From contig DTVI01000228.1 of NCBI GenBank assembly GCA_012963655.1, positions 1-22,122 on the forward strand: a stretch of DNA of 22,122 nt. Reading direction: 5' to 3'. Both the position numbers and the translations under genes were made by a program. Origin of the DNA: Sulfurimonas sp. (lineage in GTDB: Bacteria > Campylobacterota > Campylobacteria > Campylobacterales > Sulfurimonadaceae). The notes below the pieces were generated by a model. The model did not search any database. It worked only from the letters and a program-made list of their open reading frames with translations, and was not told where the DNA came from. Each line of letters begins with the position of its first letter. Position 1 is the first letter of the stretch. This document shows, piece after piece, positions 13,871 to 22,039 of this stretch.

Positions 13871-14629
13871 CTAAAGTCTTACCGGTATATTTTCATCATG
13901 TAAATAACGCTTTAAGTCCATGATGTCTATTTCTTTATAATGAAAGATTGATGCGGCTAAACCCGCGTCCGCGCCCTCATTAAATACTTCTTTAAAATGT
14001 TCCATTGTCCCTGCTCCACCTGAGGCGATAATAGGGACATTTACAAGCTCAGAGATCTGTTTTGTAATAGGGATTTCAAAACCAGCCTTAGTTCCATCCG
14101 CATCCATAGAGGTAAGAAGAATCTCTCCAGCCCCTCTATCTACTACTTCTTTTGCCCACTCAACTGCGTTAATACCCGTATCTACACGTCCACCATTAAG
14201 ATAAACATTATATTGGTTTCCTGTGCGCTTAACATCAATGGCAACGACTATACATTGAGCACCAAAACGTTTTGCACCCTCATTTATAAACTCAGGACGT
14301 TTGATAGCAGCAGAGTTTAGACTTACCTTGTCACACCCTACGTTTAAAAGTTTATAAATGTCTTCAAGTTTACGAATTCCTCCACCAACGGTAAGGGGGA
14401 TAAAAACCTCTTTAGCTACTTTTTCAACAATATCAACAATGGTTTCTCTGTTATCTGAAGATGCGGTAATATCTAAGAAGGTAAGCTCATCTGCGCCTTC
14501 ATCATTATAACGTTTAGCTACTTCTACAGGATCTCCTGCGTCTTTAAGTCCAACAAAGTTAACACCCTTAACAACGCGCCCGTCTTTAACATCAAGACAG
14601 GGGATGATACGTTTTGCAAAATAGTCCAT
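13871..14629 (-). CDS. hisF: Imidazole glycerol phosphate synthase, cyclase subunit
   Basis: HisF takes ammonia from HisH and converts PRFAR to imidazole glycerol phosphate and AICAR in histidine synthesis. The 252-residue (beta/alpha)8 barrel starts YFAKRIIPCLDVKDGRVVKG. It has the catalytic aspartates D13 (CLDVKDG) and D132 (VVAIDVKR), the phosphate-binding TVGGGIR and IIASGGAG loops, and LTSMDADGTKAGFE. Length is normal. GGAA lies a few bases before the ATG. No other his gene is next to it; such scattering is common in this phylum. AICAR made here feeds purine synthesis just after the PurB step encoded at 4866-6194. Confidence 0.97.
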   Translation of the reverse strand: MDYFAKRIIPCLDVKDGRVVKGVNFVGLKDAGDPVEVAKRYNDEGADELTFLDITASSDNRETIVDIVEKVAKEVFIPLTVGGGIRKLEDIYKLLNVGCDKVSLNSAAIKRPEFINEGAKRFGAQCIVVAIDVKRTGNQYNVYLNGGRVDTGINAVEWAKEVVDRGAGEILLTSMDADGTKAGFEIPITKQISELVNVPIIASGGAGTMEHFKEVFNEGADAGLAASIFHYKEIDIMDLKRYLHDENIPVRL

Positions 14630-14725
14630 AGTTTTCCAATGTAGGCAAGTTAAAGAACTTACCTGTAAATTAGTGAAAGTATAATGTATTTTGCCTTAGA
14701 AAGATTAGAAGGGCTGGGGGAAGGT

Positions 14726-16186
14726 CTAGTCATTTAGAATAATCTTTGCCATCCCTTGTCTTCCATAAGAAATAAAGAGGGTGTCTTCTTTTGCATTAAG
14801 AGTGGAACTAAGAGCTGAGGCCTTGGCTTTATCAAGCTTATAAGTACTTAGATGTTTAAGGTCTGTTTTGTTCTTGGTATTAATATAATAAACACCCTCC
14901 TTAAGGGCCGAAACGAAAAGCTTTTCACCATCTTTTGAGAGGGTTAGATTGTGGGCATAAGAAGGGGTTAAACAGGTAGAAATAAGAGAAACTTTATCAT
15001 CTTTAGATATATCAAATACATGTATTCCATCCTCTCCTGAGGCAAGATAGGCAAGCTTATTTTGAGTATCTAGAACAATGTTATTAGCTCCATTTGCAAT
15101 TGGATAAAAATAAAGCTCTCTAGGATTTCCTAAAACAGATACATCTAAGACGCTTATCCCCTTAGTATGAGCAAGATAAAGTTTTGAGGTTTTATCATCT
15201 AAGGCTAAATGATTAATATGTAGGCCCTTATTATAATTTGCAAGTAGTCTAAACTCATCTTTATTATAAATATCTAAGACAATAAGGCCTCTATCTTTGC
15301 TAAGAACGAAGCTTGTAGTGTCATCCTTACTTGTGACAGAAGAAAGGGGATGAATCCTTGTCCATTCATCTTTTTGTAGGGGGGCCCTAGGCTGAGAAAT
15401 ATCTAAAACAGTAAAGCCATTTTCTAAATCACTTAAGAAAATATATTTACCTGAAGTTGACATTTGCATATCCACCATCTTGCAAGACTGGGCATGAAAA
15501 TTAAATATCGCAAGGGAAGAAGCATCTTCAAAAGGGTTAATGGAGACACTCTTAAAGCAATATTCACCATAACTTATAAAGGCAGTTTTTTCATCTTTTG
15601 ACAGTAGAATTTTATGAGCAAGGCCACCTTCAGAATACCTTTGTGTAATAAAATGAGTCCTAGGCATATATCCTTTTACGGATGAATACAAGAGGGGATC
15701 TGACTTGAGAGAAAAATATGATTCTTCTAATACAGGTATTGCTCCACGAGTACGGTGCTCAACATAATAAGCCATGGCCCGTTTTTTAATGATGTTATTG
15801 TCTAAAAATATATCATGCCCAATGGTCATGATATGAGAAAACCCTTTATAATTATTATTATCTATACTCTTAAATAAATACACATTCACATGACGAGTAA
15901 TGGAATCATAATCTTTTTGCAATTGTCTAAGCTCGTTAATATAACGTTTTCTATCTAGCTTAGAATCTTTAGGATTGTCTTGTATCTTTTGCGCGAGAAG
16001 ACGAAGTTTAAGTGTTTTAAGATGGTAATGCTTTGTCATCTTCTTTATATTAGAATCCAGTTTGGATAACTTTAAAAAGGTCCTGTCTGCTTTGTAAAGG
16101 GGTGTTCCTAGTTGGGTAAATAGTTTAGGATAATCTTGTGCTTGAAGAAGCTGTAGAAAAATAATAATAATTAATAGTTGTTTCAT
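14726..16186 (-). CDS. Secreted beta-propeller protein with LVIVD-like repeats
   Basis: The 486 residues start with a signal peptide (MKQLLIIIIFLQLLQAQ). Next comes a basic helical segment (about 35-105, likely partly coiled: KLRLLAQKIQDNPKDSKL, then RKRYINELRQLQKDYDSI). From about 190 on there are repeated blade-like units: FISYGEYCFKSVSI, IFLSDLENGFTVLDIS, FVLSKDRGLIVLDI, LYLAHTKGISVLDVS, LAYLASGEDGIHVFDIS, LFVSALKEGVYYINTK, LFISYGRQGMAKI. Repeats of (a/y)-x-G-x-x-G-(i/l)-x-V-(l/f)-D-(i/v)-S are the LVIVD type, found in periplasmic or surface propellers that bind partners. No enzyme motif is visible. The function is unknown. It is separated from hisF by 96 bases without a visible terminator. 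Confidence 0.75.
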   Translation of the reverse strand: MKQLLIIIIFLQLLQAQDYPKLFTQLGTPLYKADRTFLKLSKLDSNIKKMTKHYHLKTLKLRLLAQKIQDNPKDSKLDRKRYINELRQLQKDYDSITRHVNVYLFKSIDNNNYKGFSHIMTIGHDIFLDNNIIKKRAMAYYVEHRTRGAIPVLEESYFSLKSDPLLYSSVKGYMPRTHFITQRYSEGGLAHKILLSKDEKTAFISYGEYCFKSVSINPFEDASSLAIFNFHAQSCKMVDMQMSTSGKYIFLSDLENGFTVLDISQPRAPLQKDEWTRIHPLSSVTSKDDTTSFVLSKDRGLIVLDIYNKDEFRLLANYNKGLHINHLALDDKTSKLYLAHTKGISVLDVSVLGNPRELYFYPIANGANNIVLDTQNKLAYLASGEDGIHVFDISKDDKVSLISTCLTPSYAHNLTLSKDGEKLFVSALKEGVYYINTKNKTDLKHLSTYKLDKAKASALSSTLNAKEDTLFISYGRQGMAKIILND

Positions 16187-16217
16187 ATATAGGCCTAAAT
16201 AAATAATGAGAATATTA

Positions 16218-16313
16218 TAGATGCTTACGTCTTAAAAAGCAATACTAAAGTATGAATAAGAGGCAATTTCATTTTAGAATTCTTATAAACAATGGGGTAT
16301 ATTAGATGCTTAC
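16218..16313. repeat. Direct repeat TAGATGCTTAC, two copies 85 bases apart
   Basis: Exact 11-mers at 16218-16228 and 16303-16313, in the gap between the divergent propeller gene and the plus-strand operon. They could be sites for a regulator of either side. Otherwise 16187-16359 shows only the -10-like box listed below. Confidence 0.3.
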
Positions 16314-16347
16314 CTAGATATAGCTAGTAAGATTTCTAACATAAAGG

Positions 16348-16353
16348 TATAAT
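16348..16353 (+). promoter_or_regulatory. TATAAT box right before the 16360 start
   Basis: A perfect -10 hexamer lies only 6 bases before ATG 16360. A transcript from it would start at or next to the start codon and be leaderless. AAAGG at 16343-16347 is 12 bases from the ATG, a long spacing for a ribosome-binding site, so either a farther promoter is used or translation is leaderless. Confidence 0.35.
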
Positions 16354-16359
16354 TCTTTT

Positions 16360-16719
16360 ATGAAAGTAATTATAGATTTAATCGAAGATATTGCAGATGC
16401 TATTGATAATAATGAAAACTTTAGTTTAAGTGTAATGAGTTTAAAAAAAGATGAAAATTCGCAGTTTCAGCCTGTATGGCAAAGCGATATTAGTGGTTTT
16501 AGCCTTGATGAAGAGCAAAGAAAACTTTTTTTATTTTTAGGGAAAACTCAAGCCCTAAAGATAGGTGCTTTTTGTGATCAGCTGAATGCCCTTGAAAATA
16601 AACAAATGATGTATGAGGTTAATATCTCTTATACTAAAGAAGATAAACGTATAGATGCTCCTTTGATAGGTTTTGGAGAATCTCTAGAAGATAAAAAATA
16701 TTTACTCTTTATTAAATAA
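16360..16719 (+). CDS. Hypothetical protein, 119 residues, first gene of the rsmA-rnj run
   Basis: A small acidic cytoplasmic protein: MKVIIDLIEDIADAIDNNEN, then FSLSVMSLKKDENSQFQPVW and ...YLLFIK. No signal peptide, membrane helix or known catalytic motif. It looks like one helix followed by a mainly beta domain. I do not recognise the family. It is followed by the lipoprotein gene after 25 bases on the same strand, so the two are probably co-transcribed. Confidence 0.75.
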   Translation: MKVIIDLIEDIADAIDNNENFSLSVMSLKKDENSQFQPVWQSDISGFSLDEEQRKLFLFLGKTQALKIGAFCDQLNALENKQMMYEVNISYTKEDKRIDAPLIGFGESLEDKKYLLFIK

Positions 16720-16744
16720 AGGGATCAAAAGGCTAGCGGATAAA

Positions 16745-17191
16745 ATGAATAAGATTATTTTAGTATTTTTACTACTTTTATTTACGGGATGTTCTTCTAA
16801 GAAGCCAGGGGTGGAGATAGAACGTGACTTATGGCCTTATGAACTATATAATAAATTCAACCTTAGAACTCTAGCAAGTTCATATAGCAATTATCTTAAG
16901 CATTCTTGCCTTTCCTATCCCAAAGATTTTTTTAGGCCTGATCAAGTATATATGCCAGATACTCAAAATATTGTGATTAAAAATAAGACGAGAACCTTGT
17001 CTTTTGAACTTTATAGACGAAATTATGTGATTGTGACAGATGAGGTGAAAGACAGTTTCAGTTCACGAGATATTTATAAACTTTACTATAATGAAGAATT
17101 TGATGATTACCGAGTGGATATGTTCTTTATTAAAGAAAAAGAAGATTGTACACAACTTGTGATATTTAATGACGAAAATGTATCACAATAG
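16745..17191 (+). CDS. Lipoprotein, 148 residues, unknown function
   Basis: The N-terminus MNKIILVFLLLLFTGCSSKK is a signal peptide ending in a lipobox (L-F-T-G-C16), so the mature protein is lipidated at C16 and anchored to a membrane facing the periplasm. SSKK after the Cys has no Asp at +2. The rest is a small domain with two further Cys (SCLSYP, DCTQLV) that could form a disulfide, many Tyr and Phe, and strands such as TRTLSFELYRRNYVIVTDEV. The family is not recognised. AAAGG about 12 bases upstream is a weak ribosome-binding site. A 109-base AT-rich gap, without hairpin, separates it from rsmA. Confidence 0.78.
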   Translation: MNKIILVFLLLLFTGCSSKKPGVEIERDLWPYELYNKFNLRTLASSYSNYLKHSCLSYPKDFFRPDQVYMPDTQNIVIKNKTRTLSFELYRRNYVIVTDEVKDSFSSRDIYKLYYNEEFDDYRVDMFFIKEKEDCTQLVIFNDENVSQ

Positions 17192-17300
17192 TTGTTTATA
17201 ATTATAATTTGTAATTTAATGAGTAAGATTTAAGGTAAAAGAGATAAACTAAGACACAATAAATGCTTATCTAAGCAGTTTTTAGATACCCTACGTCTTA

Positions 17301-18086
17301 ATGAAAAAAGATATAGTAGCTAAAAAGAAGTTTGGACAGAACTTTCTTATTGATGAAAGTGTTGTACGCAGAATTGTCGAAGCGATGCCCCATAACGATA
17401 ATCTTATCGCAGAAATTGGGCCTGGCTTAGGTGATTTGACTAAACATTTAGTAAACGTCAAAAGCGTTATTGCTTTTGAAGTGGACACCGATTTGTGTAA
17501 GCTCCTTAACGAAGTATTTAAAGAAGAGATGAATACCGGTACACTAGACCTTCGCTGCGGCGATGTTTTAGATGACTGGAAGGTTAATTTATTAGACAGT
17601 AATTACGACTTAGTGGCAAACTTGCCTTACTATATCGCGACGAAAATCATTTTAAAAGCATTAGCCGACCCTCATTGTCAATCTTTACTCGTTATGGTTC
17701 AGCGTGAGGTTGCTCAGAAGTTTTCTGCACAACCTGGCGATAAAGACTTTGGCTCCCTAGCTGTGATTACGCAGAATGTAGGATATGCCGCTATTGTTAT
17801 CGAAGTGCCACCTGAAGCTTTCAATCCTCCTCCGAAAATACATTCGGCAGTTTTAAAGATTGTAAAGACCTCAAGTCGTAGCTTAGAAAATACAGGATTA
17901 GAAGATATGTTACGTGTGGCCTTTACTCAGCCTCGCAAAACCCTGCTTAAAAATCTTTCATCCGTATATGATAAGTCAGAAGTCAGTAATGCTTTGGAGG
18001 CAATGAGTTTGTCTCCCACAATTCGTCCACATCAAACAACAACGGCTAATTATCACCAACTCTATAAGTGTCTAACAAAAATATAA
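17301..18086 (+). CDS. rsmA: 16S rRNA dimethyladenosine transferase
   Basis: RsmA (KsgA) dimethylates A1518 and A1519 of 16S rRNA late in small-subunit assembly. The 261 residues show KKKFGQNFLID (8-18), the SAM-binding motif AEIGPGLGDLT (37-47) and catalytic NLPYY (107-111). Further on come VMVQREVAQ, EVPPEAFNPPPKIHSAVLK and the C-terminal domain with TQPRKTLLKNL. Length is normal. The ATG has no clear Shine-Dalgarno sequence (CTACGTCTTA precedes it), so translation may lean on the upstream mRNA. Its third codon positions look richer in G and C than those of its neighbours. rnj follows after 33 bases, an arrangement that fits a shared mRNA. Confidence 0.96.
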   Translation: MKKDIVAKKKFGQNFLIDESVVRRIVEAMPHNDNLIAEIGPGLGDLTKHLVNVKSVIAFEVDTDLCKLLNEVFKEEMNTGTLDLRCGDVLDDWKVNLLDSNYDLVANLPYYIATKIILKALADPHCQSLLVMVQREVAQKFSAQPGDKDFGSLAVITQNVGYAAIVIEVPPEAFNPPPKIHSAVLKIVKTSSRSLENTGLEDMLRVAFTQPRKTLLKNLSSVYDKSEVSNALEAMSLSPTIRPHQTTTANYHQLYKCLTKI

Positions 18087-18119
18087 GGTTAGATACTCCG
18101 AAAATTAAGGAGTTTGGCA

Positions 18120-20258
18120 ATGGAAGAAAATAACACAAGCGCGGCACAGAGTCGTCCTACAACAGAAACTAAAAACGAGACAAAACCTCGTAACAATAAT
18201 AGACGTCGTAATAACAACAATAATAATACAAATAATGCAAACAGCGGAAACCGTCAGCCTAAAGAAAACAACGTTGATGGAAATATTCACGCAAAAGAAG
18301 TGGATGGTAATAAAACCAACAACTCAAACAATGCAAACAACGACAACAAAGGTGGGCACAGAGTTGCTCAACCTTTAAAAGGTCCCAACTCAGGCCCTAC
18401 TAACAAGAATCAAAACCGTCAAGGTAGAAGCCGTAATGGTGGAAACAAAAGTGGTGGTGGAAATAAGAACCGTTATAAAAGAGGTTTTAATCCAGATAAT
18501 GTTCCAGCAGATAAGCTTCTTAAAGAATGTGTTGTTAAAAATCAAGAGATGCACAAAGAACGTCTTAATCCGCATCATAAACTTAACCTAAACACAAAAG
18601 CTATTGTTCGTATCACGCCACTTGGTGGACTGAACGAAATTGGTGGAAATATCACAGTTATTGAAACTGAAAACGAAGCAATTCTTGTTGATATTGGTAT
18701 GTCTTTTCCGGATGAAGATATGCATGGTGTTGACATTCTTGTTCCTGATTTCTCATACATTCGTGAGATTAAAGACAAGATTGTTGCTGTTATCATTACT
18801 CACGCTCATGAAGATCATATTGGTGCTACACCGTATTTTTACAAAGAATTTCAATTCCCTTTATATGGAACAGCATTTCCTTTAGCAATGATTGCTAATA
18901 AGTTTGATGAACATCATATCAAGCAACATAAATCATTTTTCCGTCCAGTAGAAAAGCGTAAGGTTTATGAAATTGGTAATGATTTCAAAATTGAGTGGAT
19001 GCACATGACGCACTCTATCATTGACTCTTCATCTCTGGCAATTACTACTGACGCAGGTACCGTTATCCACACGGGTGATTTTAAGATTGACCATACACCA
19101 ATTGATGGTTATCCTGCTGACTTGCACCGTCTTGCTCATTATGGGGAGAAGGGTGTTTTATGTCTTCTTTCGGATTCAACAAACTCATACAACTCAGGTA
19201 TGACACCGTCTGAATTAACGGTTGGACCAGGGCTTGATAGATTATTTGCTAAGGCAGAAGGACGTGTGATTCTTTCGACGTTTAGCTCAAATATCCACCG
19301 TTTACAACAAGCTATCGCTTATGCACTTAAGTACGATAGAAAGATTTGTGTTATCGGTAGGTCTATGGAAAGAAACCTTGAAGTTTCATTGGCGTATGAC
19401 TACATCCGTTTTAACAAGGGTATCTTTGTAGATGCTGATGATGTGACACGTATGGAAGATAAAAAAGTATTGATTATTACAACAGGCTCTCAAGGAGAGC
19501 CCTCTTCTGCGCTATTTAGAATGGCGACTGGCGAACATAGACACATTAAAATTAAGCCAACAGATACAATCGTTCTTTCATCTCGCGCAATTCCTGGTAA
19601 TGAGGCTTCTATCTCTGGTATGCTTAACCACCTACAACGTGCAGGTGCAAAAATTGAGCAGTCTAAAGATAACCATATTCATGTTTCAGGTCACGCAGCA
19701 CAAGAAGAGCAGAAGTTAATGCTTAGACTTACTAATCCTAAGTTCTTCTTACCAATTCACGGTGAATACAATCACACGATGAAGCACAGAGACACAGGTA
19801 TGCAGTGTGGTGTTCCAGAGCGTAATATCTTAATCATGGGAGATGGTGAAACTATTGAAGTGAACCCTAAATACATGAGAAAAGTGAAGAAGGTTCGTTC
19901 AGGTAAGACGTATATTGACAACCAAAACAACCACCAAATTGCTGATGATATCGTTATTGATAGACAAAAGCTTGCAGGTGAAGGTATCGTTATGATCGTT
20001 GCTCAAGTTAATGAAACGGATTCTTCACTTATCTCTAAACCACGTGTAACTTCATTTGGTTTGGTAGCAGATAAGAATGATAAAGCATTCTCTAAAGAGA
20101 TGGAAGATGTTCTTGAACACTTCTTATTAAACCTTAAACCAGGTCTAATTGAAAATCAAAGAGCACTTGAAAATGATCTTCGTCAAGTTGTTCGTAAACA
20201 TATCTACAGAAAAATGAAAAAATATCCTCTTATTGTTCCAACTGTCTTTGTAATGTAA
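18120..20258 (+). CDS. rnj: Ribonuclease J with long Asn-rich N-terminal extension
   Basis: RNase J is the 5'-exo/endoribonuclease that matures rRNA and degrades mRNA in bacteria lacking RNase E. Start: ATG 18120 lies 7 bases after AAGGAG (18107-18112). The TTG at 18114, six bases earlier, would overlap that site, so the protein has 712 residues. Residues 1 to about 150 are a low-complexity, basic, Asn-rich stretch (runs such as RRRNNNNNNTNN and NKSGGGNKNRYKRG), typical of Campylobacterota RNase J and probably an RNA- or partner-binding tail. The metallo-beta-lactamase core starts near 160: HAHEDH (228-233) binds the two metal ions, then HTGDFKIDHTP, the beta-CASP domain (LLSDSTNS, ILSTFSSNIHRLQQAI), SSRAIPGNE and HVSGHA, and a C-terminal domain. 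A hairpin follows the stop. Confidence 0.96.
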   Translation: MEENNTSAAQSRPTTETKNETKPRNNNRRRNNNNNNTNNANSGNRQPKENNVDGNIHAKEVDGNKTNNSNNANNDNKGGHRVAQPLKGPNSGPTNKNQNRQGRSRNGGNKSGGGNKNRYKRGFNPDNVPADKLLKECVVKNQEMHKERLNPHHKLNLNTKAIVRITPLGGLNEIGGNITVIETENEAILVDIGMSFPDEDMHGVDILVPDFSYIREIKDKIVAVIITHAHEDHIGATPYFYKEFQFPLYGTAFPLAMIANKFDEHHIKQHKSFFRPVEKRKVYEIGNDFKIEWMHMTHSIIDSSSLAITTDAGTVIHTGDFKIDHTPIDGYPADLHRLAHYGEKGVLCLLSDSTNSYNSGMTPSELTVGPGLDRLFAKAEGRVILSTFSSNIHRLQQAIAYALKYDRKICVIGRSMERNLEVSLAYDYIRFNKGIFVDADDVTRMEDKKVLIITTGSQGEPSSALFRMATGEHRHIKIKPTDTIVLSSRAIPGNEASISGMLNHLQRAGAKIEQSKDNHIHVSGHAAQEEQKLMLRLTNPKFFLPIHGEYNHTMKHRDTGMQCGVPERNILIMGDGETIEVNPKYMRKVKKVRSGKTYIDNQNNHQIADDIVIDRQKLAGEGIVMIVAQVNETDSSLISKPRVTSFGLVADKNDKAFSKEMEDVLEHFLLNLKPGLIENQRALENDLRQVVRKHIYRKMKKYPLIVPTVFVM

Positions 20259-20300
20259 GTTCGCAATAGTAAAGCCTCACTGCTGGGGCTTTACTCGAAC
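20259..20300 (+). terminator. Hairpin after rnj
   Basis: AGTAAAGCC (20268-20276) pairs with GGCTTTACT (20287-20295), and GTTCG (20259-20263) can pair with CGAAC (20296-20300) to lengthen the stem over a CAAT bulge. It begins directly after the stop codon. The T-run is missing, so it may act as mRNA end protection or a factor-assisted terminator. Confidence 0.6.
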
Positions 20301-20320
20301 GAAACCATAGGTGATGATAT

Positions 20321-20421
20321 TACACAACAAATTATGTCATTGCATGATTTGTTGTATATAAAATAGGTTTGATAGTAATCTACTTTACTCGTTGAAAATA
20401 CTCTGCAAGAGTATTTCTCAA
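20321..20421. repeat. Two strong hairpins downstream of rnj
   Basis: ACAACAAAT (20324-20332) pairs with ATTTGTTGT (20347-20355), extended by two base pairs past one mismatch. TTGAAAATACTC (20392-20403) pairs with GAGTATTTCTCAA (20409-20421), a 12-bp stem with one bulged C and a TGCAA loop. Neither ends in a T-run. With the rnj hairpin they make three stem-loops in 160 bases with no supported gene. The rest of 20422-20577 shows nothing clear. Confidence 0.45.
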
Positions 20422-20577
20422 TGGGGGTATCGTACGACCGAAGGTTTAACATAAACAAATAGACGAAGTCTCTCATCTTTTAAGCCCTTAATGCACTCTT
20501 ACTTTCTTCTACAAAATAGTATTTATATATGGGATGCTCTTTCTATTCTTTAATTAAATTTGTAAAATATTCAGTGA

Positions 20578-20694
20578 CCTATTTTACCGTTTAACTTAGA
20601 AGTGATTGAATATGAAGAGTTTCAGCATGTAGCCCCTAAAGAGAGTGAACAAGCTTATATTTATTTTGTGATTAAAAAGAAGGCTAGAGAGTAG
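20578..20694 (+). pseudogene. C-terminal coding remnant, unidentified
   Basis: A plus-strand frame open from 20578 to TAG 20692-20694 reads PILPFNLEVIEYEEFQHV, then APKESEQAYIYFVIKKKARE. It begins right after a TGA, has no ATG and looks like the last 38 residues of a soluble protein. The strand-loop-strand ending (EVIEYEE...YIYFVIKKK) resembles the end of some SAM-dependent methyltransferases, which is only a guess. It is probably a relic of a gene lost between rnj and the barrel gene. Confidence 0.35.
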
Positions 20695-20708
20695 TACATT
20701 CTTGTTGT

Positions 20709-22037
20709 TTAAAATTCAAGTTGTAATCTTGAAAAAAATGCTGTTTTATAACGGGTAACACCTTGGTCTTGGTTAAAACGAGTTCCACCAATGACACCTT
20801 GCGTGTACCCACTAAGACTATCATGGAGTTGTGCATAATCAATACCAACATCAACTCTTAAATAAGTATTGAAGTTATAAGCATACATTGCAACAACATC
20901 GTAGCCAACCGTGCTATCTCTATTTTCAGCTTGAGAATTATTGAAAAATCCTGCTCCAAAATAGAGCAATGTCTTGTCATTAGGATAATAACTTATCTTG
21001 GTTTGATACGAGCTCATACCAAATCCATTATTTGAGATATGTACGCTATCACTTGCAAAACCTGTGTCTGTTTGTGGCATAACTGTCATGACCCCAGTAT
21101 AACCCCAATAGGAGTTGGTTTTGGTAAAAGACATGGGAACTAAAAAGCCACTTCCATCTTTTTTACCACTAGTATGCGTAAACATAAGACCCACTTCAAA
21201 ATTAGAATACGATTGTAGTAGCTCAAGTAATACCGCATAACCTTGTGCATTTTTAGCACTGTTTAACAAATCCTTATTACTTTGAGACCCCATAATAATG
21301 GCCATAAGTGAGCTGTTATCTGAAATTTTTGCATCAGTTTTTAAGGCAACATTATAATGAGACCCCAAATCTAATATATTTAAATAACTACTAGAGGCAG
21401 TAACTGACACCTTATCTGAGGGATGATAGGTCATGTCAAACTGAAAATGATTGGTGTCATCACTGGAATTAGTTTCTTTGTTTTCTTGAAGTTGGGAAAT
21501 AAAATAATGAAAATCAAAATTAGAAACCTTTGAAAAACCTTCTAATGCAAGTGGATTATATCCCCAGCTTTTTGAGTAAAGCGTATCATGATAATACTCT
21601 AAAACGGGAACTAAACCTGCCTTGAAACGATTGTTTGGTGTCAGTTTATAATTAATTACAGCATGACGGATTTGCACATCATTTCCATTTACATCTTGAG
21701 CGTTTGTGGTGTTTTCATTGGTGTGATTTAGCTGAAAGCGTAGGGAACTTTTTAAGTTTTCATTAAATTTAATATCAATGCTTTGTCGGATTCGCAGTCG
21801 TGAAGCTGTTTGTTGATCTTGCTGATCTTTATCATTGTTAACAGAATATGAATTGATACGATATTGTCCAGGAAAACTAAACTCTAAATCTGTCAAACCC
21901 TTTAAGTTTGTACTTTTATGAAGTTTGTCTTGGGACTCAAGGTAGGCTAATCGTTCTTCAATAGACTTCTGGGGACTTGCCCAAAGTGATTTAATTCCTA
22001 TTAAACATACTAAATAAAATAAAAATTTTATTTTCAT
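20709..22037 (-). CDS. Outer-membrane beta-barrel (porin-like) protein
   Basis: The 442 residues start with a signal peptide cut after LWA-20, then a short helical stretch (KSIEERLAYLESQDKLHK) like the periplasmic coil of Campylobacterota porins. The rest is alternating amphipathic strands (SRLRIRQSIDIKFNENLKSS, RHAVINYKLTPNNRFKAGLV, ...YNFNTYLRVDVGIDYAQL), ending in SRLQLEF. The aromatic last residue is the outer-membrane insertion signal for the BAM complex. The long loops rich in Asn, Ser and Gly fit surface exposure. Which solute it passes cannot be told. TAA-TT-ATG spacing from the upstream gene (stop at 22042-22040) shows it is the second gene of an operon. Confidence 0.75.
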   Translation of the reverse strand: MKIKFLFYLVCLIGIKSLWASPQKSIEERLAYLESQDKLHKSTNLKGLTDLEFSFPGQYRINSYSVNNDKDQQDQQTASRLRIRQSIDIKFNENLKSSLRFQLNHTNENTTNAQDVNGNDVQIRHAVINYKLTPNNRFKAGLVPVLEYYHDTLYSKSWGYNPLALEGFSKVSNFDFHYFISQLQENKETNSSDDTNHFQFDMTYHPSDKVSVTASSSYLNILDLGSHYNVALKTDAKISDNSSLMAIIMGSQSNKDLLNSAKNAQGYAVLLELLQSYSNFEVGLMFTHTSGKKDGSGFLVPMSFTKTNSYWGYTGVMTVMPQTDTGFASDSVHISNNGFGMSSYQTKISYYPNDKTLLYFGAGFFNNSQAENRDSTVGYDVVAMYAYNFNTYLRVDVGIDYAQLHDSLSGYTQGVIGGTRFNQDQGVTRYKTAFFSRLQLEF

Positions 22038-22039
22038 AA

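Noticed and set aside
18114..18119. TTG start codon for rnj six bases upstream of the ATG
   Set aside because: The AAGGAG site ends at 18112, leaving one base before TTG but seven before the ATG at 18120, so the ATG is the better start.
20291..20476. 61-codon minus-strand ORF after rnj
   Set aside because: It has an AAGGG-like site, but it runs through two strong hairpins, and its composition (many Tyr, Cys, Ser) does not look like a conserved protein. It stays possible but unsupported.
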